This document shows, in pieces, positions 7,267-14,419 of a DNA stretch of 21,273 bases. The stretch lies in the NCBI GenBank assembly GCA_040507005.1, contig JBEVVS010000014.1:1-21273 (forward strand), read 5' to 3'. Position numbers and translations under genes: made by a program. Below the pieces are notes generated by a model, which saw only the letters and a program-made list of their open reading frames with translations, did no database searches and was not told the DNA's origin. This stretch comes from Thiodiazotropha sp040507005 (lineage in GTDB: Bacteria > Pseudomonadota > Gammaproteobacteria > Chromatiales > Chromatiaceae). Each line of letters starts with the position of its first letter. Position 1 is the first letter of the stretch.

Positions 7267-8025
7267 TTAAACGTTTTTCTTTCTGTAAAGGCGCGAGGCA
7301 CCTACACCCAGAAGACCCATGCCCAAAAGTACAAGTGTTGAGGGCTCCGGTACATTCACTTCAACTTCCTCATACTCCTGTTCCGGTGAGTCGTCGTAGA
7401 GATAGCTGACATATACGTTGCCGCTCCAGGCGTTGTATTTATTGCGTTGCGCACAGCTGTCATAGCGACCGCAACGGGTCAGGTCTGCAACCAAATTACG
7501 CACGATTCTCAAATCCAGGGAATTACTCCCGACGAATTCCTCGAGACCGAAGCTCGAGAGATCGAATGCCTCGCTGAAGTCACCCGATTCCAAGCTGCCT
7601 TCCGAACAACTCAGAAGGTCTCGGCAGTTGTTTCTGATAACCTCGCGGTTGATCTCTACTTCCCGGTTGGGGTCGACCAGGCGCACCGCTTGACGGCTGA
7701 TGGAACGGCCGGCGCCAGTGGCGGAAGCTCTGAATCTTGTGTCATAGGAACGAACCGCTGAACCCAGGCTCCATTCACTCTCAAGCCAGATTTCCACGTC
7801 CAACAATCGACCCAGTGAACCGTCGAATCGATCCAACGTAACTGTCTGCACATCTCTGCGCTCTGTCCTGGCACCCTCTGCAGCAGAATAATCGAAGAGG
7901 TCTTGGCTGCTGAAGCTGAAAGAAGCCATGTCTCCGATACTCAGGATGGTTGCGCTTGAAGTGCTACTGAAGGCGCAGAGTGCTAAGATGGCACTTGTCT
8001 TGAGTAGAGTCTGCTTAATGTTCAT
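7267..8025 (-). CDS. PEP-CTERM sorted exported protein of unknown function
   Basis: The 252-residue protein starts with a Sec signal peptide (about residues 1-25, ending SSTSSA) and ends with a textbook PEP-CTERM signal: VPEPST, a hydrophobic helix LVLLGMGLLGVGA, then the basic SRLYRKKNV. Such proteins are processed by an exosortase/EpsH and usually end up in the extracellular or exopolysaccharide matrix. The middle is rich in serine and acidic or arginine residues and holds two cysteine pairs (NNCRDLLSC, RCGRYDSC) that could form disulfides. No known domain is recognised. The exosortase gene is not in the window. A terminator follows the gene and a sigma-54-like promoter precedes it. Confidence 0.85.
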   Translation of the reverse strand: MNIKQTLLKTSAILALCAFSSTSSATILSIGDMASFSFSSQDLFDYSAAEGARTERRDVQTVTLDRFDGSLGRLLDVEIWLESEWSLGSAVRSYDTRFRASATGAGRSISRQAVRLVDPNREVEINREVIRNNCRDLLSCSEGSLESGDFSEAFDLSSFGLEEFVGSNSLDLRIVRNLVADLTRCGRYDSCAQRNKYNAWSGNVYVSYLYDDSPEQEYEEVEVNVPEPSTLVLLGMGLLGVGASRLYRKKNV

Positions 8026-8070
8026 GTTGAGTCCTCGAAAATAATAGTTTTAACTCCTACCCTTTGTTAA

Positions 8071-8086
8071 TACAGATTCCATGCCA
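8071..8086 (-). promoter_or_regulatory. Candidate sigma-54 promoter of the PEP-CTERM gene
   Basis: On the minus strand the sequence is TGGCATGGAATCTGTA. TGGCATG is a good -24 element; the -12 element reads CTGTA where TTGCA is expected, so the essential GC is GT. The spacing between the two dinucleotides is correct, and a start about 12 bases downstream would leave a leader of about 30 bases. PEP-CTERM genes are often linked to the sigma-54-dependent PrsK/PrsR system, which makes the match more credible. Confidence 0.35.
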
Positions 8087-8291
8087 AAAATTAAATATCT
8101 ATATTATTCAGTAAGTTGCGCGGCTTAGTCGTTTAAGTGAAATGAGTCTGTAAACTATTTCGACACCTGGGTGTTTCCGTGTTTATTCCTTTATTTATAA
8201 TGGGTTATGTCAATTACACCTGGGAGATTGGGAATAATTCTCATACAAAAAGGTGGTGTTTAGTTTTGGGGTGTAAGAGTTTTCAGAAAAG

Positions 8292-8969
8292 ATGAAATTG
8301 ATCGCCATAGAAACCGCAGCCGAAGCCTGCTCAGCCGCACTCTATCTCAGTGGTGAGATATCGGTGCGATACAAAATTGTACCCCGTGGACACAGTGAGC
8401 TGATCCTCGAGATGGTGGATGATCTTCTAAGCACGGCGGATCTGATCCCTGCATCCCTGGATGCGGTGGCCTTTGGCCGCGGCCCAGGCTCGTTCACTGG
8501 TGTGCGGATTGCGACGGGTGTGACACAGGGTATTGCCTTTGCGGCGGACCTGCCGGTGGTGGGCGTATCGACCTTGGCGGCGTTGGCGCAACGGGCCTAT
8601 CGGGAGAAGGGGGAGCGCAAACTGCTTACCGCCTTTGATGCCAGAATGGGGGAGCTCTATTGGGCCGGTTACAAAGTCGGCGAGAAGGAGCTTGTGGTAC
8701 CCGCCATTGCGGAACAGGTCGGATCCCCGCAGCAGGTCGAGATTCCATTTGATGACGAGTGGTATGGGGTCGGTTCCGGTTGGGGCGCCTACAGTGAACA
8801 GCTGGAGCGGCGTCTTGGGAGCACGCTTCTGGGTTTTAAGTCAGAGATCTATTGCAGTGCCCGAGAGATCGCATTGTTGGCGGCAGAGGATTATCAGGCA
8901 GGCCTGGCGGTTGCTCCGGAGCATGCGCTCCCGGTCTATTTGCGCAACCAGGTCGCCAACAAGATGTGA
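8292..8969 (+). CDS. tsaB: tRNA threonylcarbamoyladenosine biosynthesis protein TsaB
   Basis: TsaB is the ASKHA-fold partner of TsaD in making the universal t6A37 modification of ANN-decoding tRNAs. The 225 residues show the family pattern: N-terminal LIAIETAAEACSAAL (3-17), HSELIL near 34-39, and the motif GRGPGSFTGVRIATG at 62-76. The length equals E. coli YeaZ closely. Like other TsaB it lacks the metal-binding histidines of TsaD. The ATG follows only a poor ribosome binding site (AGAAAAG). It is convergent with two Slp-family lipoprotein genes; in E. coli yeaZ is also next to the Slp paralogue yeaY, so this neighbourhood is conserved. Confidence 0.93.
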   Translation: MKLIAIETAAEACSAALYLSGEISVRYKIVPRGHSELILEMVDDLLSTADLIPASLDAVAFGRGPGSFTGVRIATGVTQGIAFAADLPVVGVSTLAALAQRAYREKGERKLLTAFDARMGELYWAGYKVGEKELVVPAIAEQVGSPQQVEIPFDDEWYGVGSGWGAYSEQLERRLGSTLLGFKSEIYCSAREIALLAAEDYQAGLAVAPEHALPVYLRNQVANKM

Positions 8970-8986
8970 TCCCGGGGTATCGCGAT

Positions 8987-9496
8987 TCAGAAGCTGATGC
9001 CGATACCGCCGAAACCCCCACCACCTGAACTGGCGCCAAAACCGAAATGTATGCGTGGTTTCGATCTCGGTTTGCTCTCAGGCCAGAGCGTAATCTCATC
9101 ACACTGCAATAGGGGGAAGGCATAGCTACTATCGGCAACTTGCCCTTGACGGATCGCGGAGAATATACCGGTTGCCGTTACCTGCCGGCCAGTCCTGTAC
9201 TCGACCAACTCGAGATAACCTGGCTGTTGCGCAATAAAGCGTCCTATGGAATCCGCCTCGGTGTCGGGGCGCCCATCCTCGTCAAGGGGATAGGCCAGAA
9301 TCTGGATCTCTGTGGTATCGCGTAGATTACGGGTCTCTATGATGACACCCCCCCATTGCAGGGGAGGGCCGTCGGGATTCGGCTGCGTGGAGGAGGCCTG
9401 CTGCGGCGTGACGGTAGGGTCAGCGACGGGTATCACCGGCTGACTGCTGCAGGCCTGCAGGAGTGCCGCAAGAAGCAAAATTCGAGACCAGTACAT
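8987..9496 (-). CDS. Slp-family outer-membrane lipoprotein (paralogue 1)
   Basis: A 169-residue lipoprotein with signal MYWSRILLLAALLQAC; the lipobox LLQAC places the lipidated cysteine at residue 16. The Slp domain follows with its hallmarks: LQWGGVIIETRN (about 46-57), the GRFIAQQPGYLE segment, GRQVTATG and a closing TLWPE. The tail is glycine-rich and ends in phenylalanine (GGGGFGGIGISF). Slp proteins are starvation or acid-stress lipoproteins of the outer membrane with no firm molecular function. The gene begins 8 bases after the stop of the second Slp gene, so the two form an operon. It ends 17 bases from tsaB, which converges on it. Confidence 0.87.
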   Translation of the reverse strand: MYWSRILLLAALLQACSSQPVIPVADPTVTPQQASSTQPNPDGPPLQWGGVIIETRNLRDTTEIQILAYPLDEDGRPDTEADSIGRFIAQQPGYLELVEYRTGRQVTATGIFSAIRQGQVADSSYAFPLLQCDEITLWPESKPRSKPRIHFGFGASSGGGGFGGIGISF

Positions 9497-9504
9497 GGGG
9501 TTTG

Positions 9505-10053
9505 TTACCAGTAGTAGTAGGGGTATCTACGCCAGTAGGGATAATAGAACGGGTCGTAGAAGGGATCGTAGTAGTAGGGATGGGCGTAAACCTTCTCTTC
9601 CGGCCAGAGGTAATAGGCCTCTACATCGACCACCGGGTAGGGGTAGGGATAATCGCCGACAGCTTTTTCCACCACTTCCACGATCCGGCCGGTGACGGTG
9701 ATCTCCCGGTTCTTCGGATACTCCTCCGGCTCCAGATAACCTTCGATACGAGCTATAAAGCGGCCGATACTGCGACTATCTCCTTTTGGTTCGCCTTCAT
9801 CGTTGAGCTGGCGGGAGAGAATTTCAATCCGGGTCTCCGTCTCCCGGTTTTCAACCGAGATGATATCGCCGCCCCAGCGTATCTTGGCGTCCAGGAACTG
9901 TTGTTGACGCTGCTGTACCTCATCTACCTGGATATTGCCGGCAGGAGGTGTGCCGATGACCTTTGGCACATTGGAAGCGCACCCCGCTAACAGGAGTAGG
10001 CAGGGGATGCTGAGGGATAAGAATCTGTAGCATCTTTTCTTGGTATGAGTCAT
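9505..10053 (-). CDS. Slp-family outer-membrane lipoprotein (paralogue 2)
   Basis: At 182 residues this is the upstream member of a tandem pair. The signal ends in LLAGC (lipidated cysteine at 25). The Slp domain contains IRWGGDIISVEN, GRFIARIEGYLEPEEY, REITVTG and YYLWPEE, matching its neighbour motif for motif. It differs in its tail: about 25 residues made almost only of Tyr, Pro, Asp, Phe and Trp (YYYDPFYDPFYYPYWRR), ending YYYW and encoded by short imperfect DNA repeats. An aromatic C-terminal residue is usual for barrel-assembly clients but unexpected in a lipoprotein. It starts 93 bases downstream of the MotB-like gene on the same strand and may share its transcript. Confidence 0.87.
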   Translation of the reverse strand: MTHTKKRCYRFLSLSIPCLLLLAGCASNVPKVIGTPPAGNIQVDEVQQRQQQFLDAKIRWGGDIISVENRETETRIEILSRQLNDEGEPKGDSRSIGRFIARIEGYLEPEEYPKNREITVTGRIVEVVEKAVGDYPYPYPVVDVEAYYLWPEEKVYAHPYYYDPFYDPFYYPYWRRYPYYYW

Positions 10054-10146
10054 CTGTTTACAGTGTTGCAGTGTCTATCCTAATTCGACTCTACAGATTC
10101 GATTAAATTCCTTTAATAACAACCTGTCAGATGCTTGCGCCTGGTA

Positions 10147-11148
10147 CTACTGGACAATACGCTCCTTCTCGGCATCTTCCTGGTAATAGTAGTCATAGTT
10201 TTGGTGCATATGGTTGGTGAAGGACCAGGCTTCGTTATATGACAAGCCGCTGTTTTTGGGGATGATGACCTTGACGTAGAGATCGTCGTCCTGCTTTTTT
10301 AGGCGGCTGAGATTTTTTTCCAGTTGTTTGCGGGATATTGATGAAAAACCCGTGTCGCCAGGGCCTTTGTAATCAATGCGGAAGTATTTGCCGGATTTGG
10401 TATAACGCACCTCCACCACAGTCTTGCCTTTGGCGGTGCGAGCCGGTCGCAGCAGTTTGTTGTATTGAATCTCGAGCTTTGAGAAGTCCTGTTTGAGATC
10501 GATCAATTGCTCATCCGCTTCCTGGCTGCGGGTCAGGGCTGCAAGTAGCTCCTTGTCCTTTTCGCTCAGTTTTAAGCGCAGCTGTTCCAGGTCCTGTTGT
10601 GTGCTTTCTTGGCGGGCATTGGCCTGTTCCAAGTCGAGCTGAAGATTCTCTATGTTCCGGTTGGACTCGGTGATCAGGTTTTGCAGTCGGTCGGTCTCCT
10701 GGTTCAAACGTGTCACCTGAGTGGTTAGTAACTCACGCTCTTGTGTCAGCAGTTTGTTCTTACGATCGATCTCATCCCGTTCGCGACTGAGATTGGTGAT
10801 CTGGAAGCGTTGGCTGGAAATTGCAGCCTCCTGCTCTTCGGAGCGTTCAGTCATCTTCATCAGTTGCATGCGCAGCATAGTGATCTCATGCTCACGGGCA
10901 ATCAATCGCTCCTCCAGGGTTTCATTCTCCTGGTCAGTGGTACGCACCAGCTCCATCGCCTCCTGCTCCGATGCGATGGACAGTCTGAGTTGGCTGAGCA
11001 GTTCCATGTTGCGCAGCAACAGAATCACCATCGCGAGCAGGAAAATCATCACGATAACAGTCATGATATCCGTGAAGGAGGGCCAGAAACTGTCATCCCC
11101 CTGATTGCCTTGCTGATTGAAACGAAGATCGATGAAGTTATTATCCAT
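10147..11148 (-). CDS. MotB/ExbD/ZorB-like protein with long periplasmic coiled coil, no OmpA domain
   Basis: Residues 21-45 form one transmembrane helix, FWPSFTDIMTVIVMIFLL, with Asp27 at the position of the ion-carrying aspartate of MotB, TolR, ExbD and ZorB. A charged coiled coil runs from about 50 to 235; at 1.5 A per residue it could reach about 28 nm, enough to cross the periplasm. The last 95 residues (VVEVRYTKSGKYFRIDY, then LYVKVIIPKNSGLSYNEAW) recall the ExbD/TolR periplasmic fold, and no OmpA-type peptidoglycan domain is present. The MotA-like partner lies directly upstream. The ATG at 11148 is used here. A TTG at 11157 overlaps the partner's stop, is preceded by GAGG and would add three residues. 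Function unknown. Confidence 0.75.
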   Translation of the reverse strand: MDNNFIDLRFNQQGNQGDDSFWPSFTDIMTVIVMIFLLAMVILLLRNMELLSQLRLSIASEQEAMELVRTTDQENETLEERLIAREHEITMLRMQLMKMTERSEEQEAAISSQRFQITNLSRERDEIDRKNKLLTQERELLTTQVTRLNQETDRLQNLITESNRNIENLQLDLEQANARQESTQQDLEQLRLKLSEKDKELLAALTRSQEADEQLIDLKQDFSKLEIQYNKLLRPARTAKGKTVVEVRYTKSGKYFRIDYKGPGDTGFSSISRKQLEKNLSRLKKQDDDLYVKVIIPKNSGLSYNEAWSFTNHMHQNYDYYYQEDAEKERIVQ

Positions 11149-11153
11149 CAGGC

Positions 11154-12083
11154 TCAATCATCCTCGTGCAGACGGAATCCGACCTTCAAGACATGTTTTA
11201 TCTCCGCCATGTCGTTATGCAGCCCCTCGCTCCGCTCTTCATAACCTTGCAGGGTTTCCAGAATGCGCTGTTCCACGCTTTCAAAGGTCTGCTGGGACTG
11301 CTCCATCTGGTTGACCAGTTCCTGCAGGGAACGTACCAGACCGGTGAATTCATACAAGGCGCTGTCGGTTTGAACCTGGAACCGGGGGATCAGTTCATTC
11401 ACCGTAACCTGCTCTACCGCGCTGATCAGATTGGTTTGTACATCACCCAGTTTGAGATGGAAATAACCGAAGAAGATAAAACAGATGATCGCGGTGATAG
11501 TAGTCGAGAGCGCCGTGGACATGCCGTGGACCACCAGGCCCATGCCGCTCACATTGATCGAGGTGGCGAGTTGATCGGAGGCGCCGATCAGGGCTATGGA
11601 CAGGGAGACGATGGTGCCGAAGACGCCGGTCAATATGAGTATGTTGTTGATGAACTTAGGCAGGCTGTTACGGGTGCTTTCATTGGCAATCAGGGTGGAC
11701 GCCAGGGATCCATGATTGATTGGGCAGTTCGCCTTGTGCAGTCCCAGCATGGTCCGATAGCGGTTGGCGATAATGGCCTTTTTATGGATCCGATTCAGCG
11801 GGTCTTGCTCACCTTCACGCAGATTGCGCAGGAATCGGATCAGGGCATTCTCTTCCGCCGCATAGTGCAGGAAGATGGTGATCATGCGCAGAATACCAAT
11901 TGCGAACAGCCCGACGATGGTGCCATTGATGATCAACCCGGTGCTGGTGAGTTGATTGCGGAAGTATACATCGTTGATGAATTCGTACTTCCAAACAATG
12001 AGTGCTGCAATCACAGCAGAGAGGAGTATCATCCTTATCAGGATATTACGGCTGAAGTTTCGACGTAACTGTATGCTTCCCAA
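11154..12083 (-). CDS. MotA/TolQ/ExbB/ZorA-like proton-channel protein
   Basis: A 309-residue membrane protein with four helices, about 14-31, 49-72, 145-167 and 181-209. The third and fourth match the MotA/TolQ/ExbB core, including GVFGTIVSLSIALIG and the channel-lining HGMSTALSTTITAII with Thr194/Thr195. The 70-residue loop between helices 2 and 3 would be cytoplasmic. The last 95 residues are predicted coiled coil (ELVNQMEQSQQTFESVEQ), somewhat like the tail of ZorA. With the MotB-like gene it should form a 5:2 ion-driven motor. The start is TTG, supported by GGGAG seven bases upstream; the next Met (residue 18) would cut helix 1. No flagellar, Tol, Ton or Zorya genes are adjacent. Confidence 0.8.
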   Translation of the reverse strand: MGSIQLRRNFSRNILIRMILLSAVIAALIVWKYEFINDVYFRNQLTSTGLIINGTIVGLFAIGILRMITIFLHYAAEENALIRFLRNLREGEQDPLNRIHKKAIIANRYRTMLGLHKANCPINHGSLASTLIANESTRNSLPKFINNILILTGVFGTIVSLSIALIGASDQLATSINVSGMGLVVHGMSTALSTTITAIICFIFFGYFHLKLGDVQTNLISAVEQVTVNELIPRFQVQTDSALYEFTGLVRSLQELVNQMEQSQQTFESVEQRILETLQGYEERSEGLHNDMAEIKHVLKVGFRLHEDD

Positions 12084-12256
12084 CGCTCTGCTCCCGGCAA
12101 TATAGATTTTCGTTATTCAGTCACATAGTGCGGTGAGGTCAATGGGGCGGATTGCACGGTTGTTGTTCAGTGGGGGAAAGGATCCTCGGTTACGGCATAT
12201 CTGAAAATGCTATAGGTCGTTTCCGCTATTTGAATCAATCACTTGCAATATTTGGC

Positions 12257-12290
12257 CACTGTGAGCCCGCGATTTTTGTGTGTCACAGTG
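12257..12290. promoter_or_regulatory. 8-bp perfect inverted repeat in the divergent MotA-like/glycerate-kinase promoter region
   Basis: CACTGTGA (12257-12264) and TCACAGTG (12283-12290) are perfect reverse complements 18 bases apart, about 65 bp upstream of the glycerate kinase start. The half-sites resemble the TGTGA/TCACA of CRP/FNR proteins, but the 18-base gap is too long for a single CRP site. It may be a pair of sites or a cruciform. The rest of the 271-bp gap (12084-12354) shows no gene. Confidence 0.35.
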
Positions 12291-12354
12291 TAACCCAGCC
12301 AAGTGGACCTCGCCATAATCCTGTCATTTTCTGCCACATCCAAGGGGATTGTAA

Positions 12355-13599
12355 ATGTCATCAGTGGAACACCAGTCACAGCATCGCAAATCACTGATAG
12401 AGATCTATCAAGCTGCATTGAAACGGGTGGAGGGCCGGGAATCCGTATCGAACTGGTTGAAACAAAACCCGTTTCCCGGTCCGCTAAGGGTAATCGCCAT
12501 CGGTAAGGCCGCCCAGTCCATGGTGTGGGGCGCCTACGATGTGCTGGACCGCCAGATCGAACAGGCCTTGGTTATCTCCAAGTATGGGCATATCGACCAG
12601 ACATGGTGTCGTGAATATGGTTGCTTGATGCATGAATCCGCACATCCGGTACCCGATCAGAATAGCCTAAAGGGTGGTCAAAAGCTGTTGGATTTCATTG
12701 CCAGCGAGTCCAGGCTGCCACTGCTGTTTCTGATCTCCGGCGGGGCCTCGAGCCTGGTCGAAGTGAGTATCGATGGTGTGGGGCTGGACGAACTGGCGCG
12801 GGTGAATAGCTGGTTGCTGGGCAGTGGACTCGATATCCTGCAGATGAACACCATACGCAAAGGGTTGTCGCGGATTAAGGGGGGCGGGTTACTCGCTTAT
12901 CTGGATCAACCTATGGTCAGGGGATTGGCCATTTCAGATGTGCCGGGTGACGATCCCGCCGCAATCGGATCAGGCCTGCTGACCCCGGATGAGGGCCTGG
13001 CTGGGCGTCTGCGCTCCTTGTCCCTGCCATCCTGGCTGCAGGATATACTGGGCAGGGGGGAGCGACGGCAGGTGGGCAAGCCGGCAAGGCCGCCGAAGAT
13101 TGAGATAGTCGCCAATCTGCAACTGGCCAGAGAGGCTGCTGCCGAGCATGCCGCTGAACTGGGCTACAGGGTCTCCCTGCGGGATGAGTTTCTCGATGGG
13201 GATGCCGCTGCAACCGGGAAGTCATTGGCGCAAGCGCTGTTGCGGGGACCGTCGGGTATAGTTGTATGGGGGGGTGAAACCACGGTCAATCTGCCTCCCG
13301 AGCCAGGCCAGGGTGGCAGGAATCAGCACCTTGCCCTTGCTGCGGCGCGTGAGTTGGCCGGTCACTCGAATTGCTATCTCTTGGCGGCAGGCACCGATGG
13401 TAGCGACGGACCCACAGAAGATGCCGGTGCGCTGGTGGATGGTGGAACGGTATCCCGCGGGGCGTTGCATGGGATAGAGGTGGATGGATCCCTTGCGGAT
13501 GCGGATTCCGGACGCCTGCTGGAAGCCAGTGGTGACCTTATCGCTACCGGCCCTACGGGCACGAATGTGATGGACCTGGTGATTGGTCTACGGGTGTGA
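12355..13599 (+). CDS. gckA: Glycerate 2-kinase (DUF4147 + MOFRL domains)
   Basis: The class-II glycerate kinase phosphorylates D-glycerate to 2-phosphoglycerate, feeding glycolate/glyoxylate or tartronate-derived carbon into lower glycolysis. The 414 residues contain the DUF4147 N-terminal half with AIGKAAQSM (near 43-51), HPVPDQNS and the SGGASSLVE loop, and the MOFRL C-terminal half with GGETTV, GGRNQHLALAAA and GTDGSDGPTEDAGALVDG. The length is typical. The ATG has AAGGGG seven bases upstream. It opens a three-gene plus-strand cluster, with the DUF455 gene one base away. Older annotation calls this family hydroxypyruvate reductase TtuD. In an autotroph it would suit salvage of photorespiratory-type glycolate. 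Confidence 0.88.
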   Translation: MSSVEHQSQHRKSLIEIYQAALKRVEGRESVSNWLKQNPFPGPLRVIAIGKAAQSMVWGAYDVLDRQIEQALVISKYGHIDQTWCREYGCLMHESAHPVPDQNSLKGGQKLLDFIASESRLPLLFLISGGASSLVEVSIDGVGLDELARVNSWLLGSGLDILQMNTIRKGLSRIKGGGLLAYLDQPMVRGLAISDVPGDDPAAIGSGLLTPDEGLAGRLRSLSLPSWLQDILGRGERRQVGKPARPPKIEIVANLQLAREAAAEHAAELGYRVSLRDEFLDGDAAATGKSLAQALLRGPSGIVVWGGETTVNLPPEPGQGGRNQHLALAAARELAGHSNCYLLAAGTDGSDGPTEDAGALVDGGTVSRGALHGIEVDGSLADADSGRLLEASGDLIATGPTGTNVMDLVIGLRV

Positions 13600-13600
13600 A

Positions 13601-14419
13601 ATGGGTATAGAGACACAGAGTCTGTTTCAGTCAGCCAGGGATTGCCTGTTGTCTGAAGCGGTGGATGAAAAGCTGCAACTCACCGAATTGACGGCAGATG
13701 CATGGCTGGCCGGCGAACTGGCGTTAGCGGATTGGACGCCCTGCGAATCAATCATCCGGGCGGGCCGTCCAGAAGCACCTGAGTTAGTCCATCCAAGCCG
13801 GCTGCCGAGGCGTGGCCTGGGGAGTGAGCAGGGTCGTCTGGCACTGATTCATGCGATTGCCCATATCGAGTTCAATGCCATCAATCTGGCCTGGGATGCG
13901 GTGCAGCGTTATCCGGAGATGCCCAGGGCCTACTATGATGATTGGATCCGGGTGGCACGGGAAGAGGTCTACCATTTTCGTCTACTGCGTGAACGGCTGC
14001 ATGCCGGGGGAGCGGAGTATGGAGATTTCCCGGCTCATAACGGGTTGTGGGAGATGGCCCAGAGGACGGCCCATGACCCCTTGATCAGAATGGCCTTGGT
14101 GCCGCGCATGCTCGAGGCCCGGGGATTGGATGTGACACCGGGCATCATGCGCCGTTTCGAGGCCATTGGCGATCATCAGACGGTAGCGGTACTAGAGATC
14201 ATTCTGCGGGAAGAGGTTGGGCATGTTCAGTTCGGCAGCCGCTGGTTCCACTATCTCTGTCAGCAACGGGGTTTGGATCCGGAGCAGGCCTATTTTGACC
14301 TGCTGGAGAATTTTCTGAATGGTGAGATCCGTTGTCCGCTGCATCATCAAGCGAGGCGGGAAGCAGGTTTCAGCGAGCAGGAGTTGAACCGCCTGGAGGC
14401 GTTATGTGCGGAAGATTGA
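13601..14419 (+). CDS. DUF455 family ferritin-like di-iron protein
   Basis: A 272-residue helical protein of the DUF455 (PF04305) family. A ferritin-like di-iron site is visible: Glu90 (HIEFNAINLAWD), E122-x-x-H125 (EEVYHF), Glu172 (RMLEARGLD) and E205-x-x-H208 (EEVGHVQFG), which is the two-metal pattern of two Glu plus two ExxH. The biochemical role of the family is not established; an oxidase, hydroxylase or stress function is possible. The ATG at 13601 lies one base after the glycerate kinase stop. An in-frame TTG at 13583 would overlap that gene and has less support. The stop overlaps the next gene by 16 bases, so the three genes are probably translated together. Confidence 0.85.
   Translation: MGIETQSLFQSARDCLLSEAVDEKLQLTELTADAWLAGELALADWTPCESIIRAGRPEAPELVHPSRLPRRGLGSEQGRLALIHAIAHIEFNAINLAWDAVQRYPEMPRAYYDDWIRVAREEVYHFRLLRERLHAGGAEYGDFPAHNGLWEMAQRTAHDPLIRMALVPRMLEARGLDVTPGIMRRFEAIGDHQTVAVLEIILREEVGHVQFGSRWFHYLCQQRGLDPEQAYFDLLENFLNGEIRCPLHHQARREAGFSEQELNRLEALCAED

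Noticed and set aside
11166..12068. 300-codon plus-strand frame opposite the MotA-like gene
   Set aside because: The minus-strand frame has four membrane helices and the MotA/TolQ pattern with a good ribosome binding site; the plus frame is a His/Asp/Gln-rich antisense reading.
10147..12083. Zorya anti-phage system
   Set aside because: The motor pair is ZorA/ZorB-like only in the broad sense: the MotB-like protein has no OmpA domain, and no ZorC, ZorD (helicase/nuclease) or ZorE gene is adjacent.
12257..12290. CRP binding site
   Set aside because: The TGTGA and TCACA half-sites are 18 bases apart instead of six, so a single CRP dimer would not fit.
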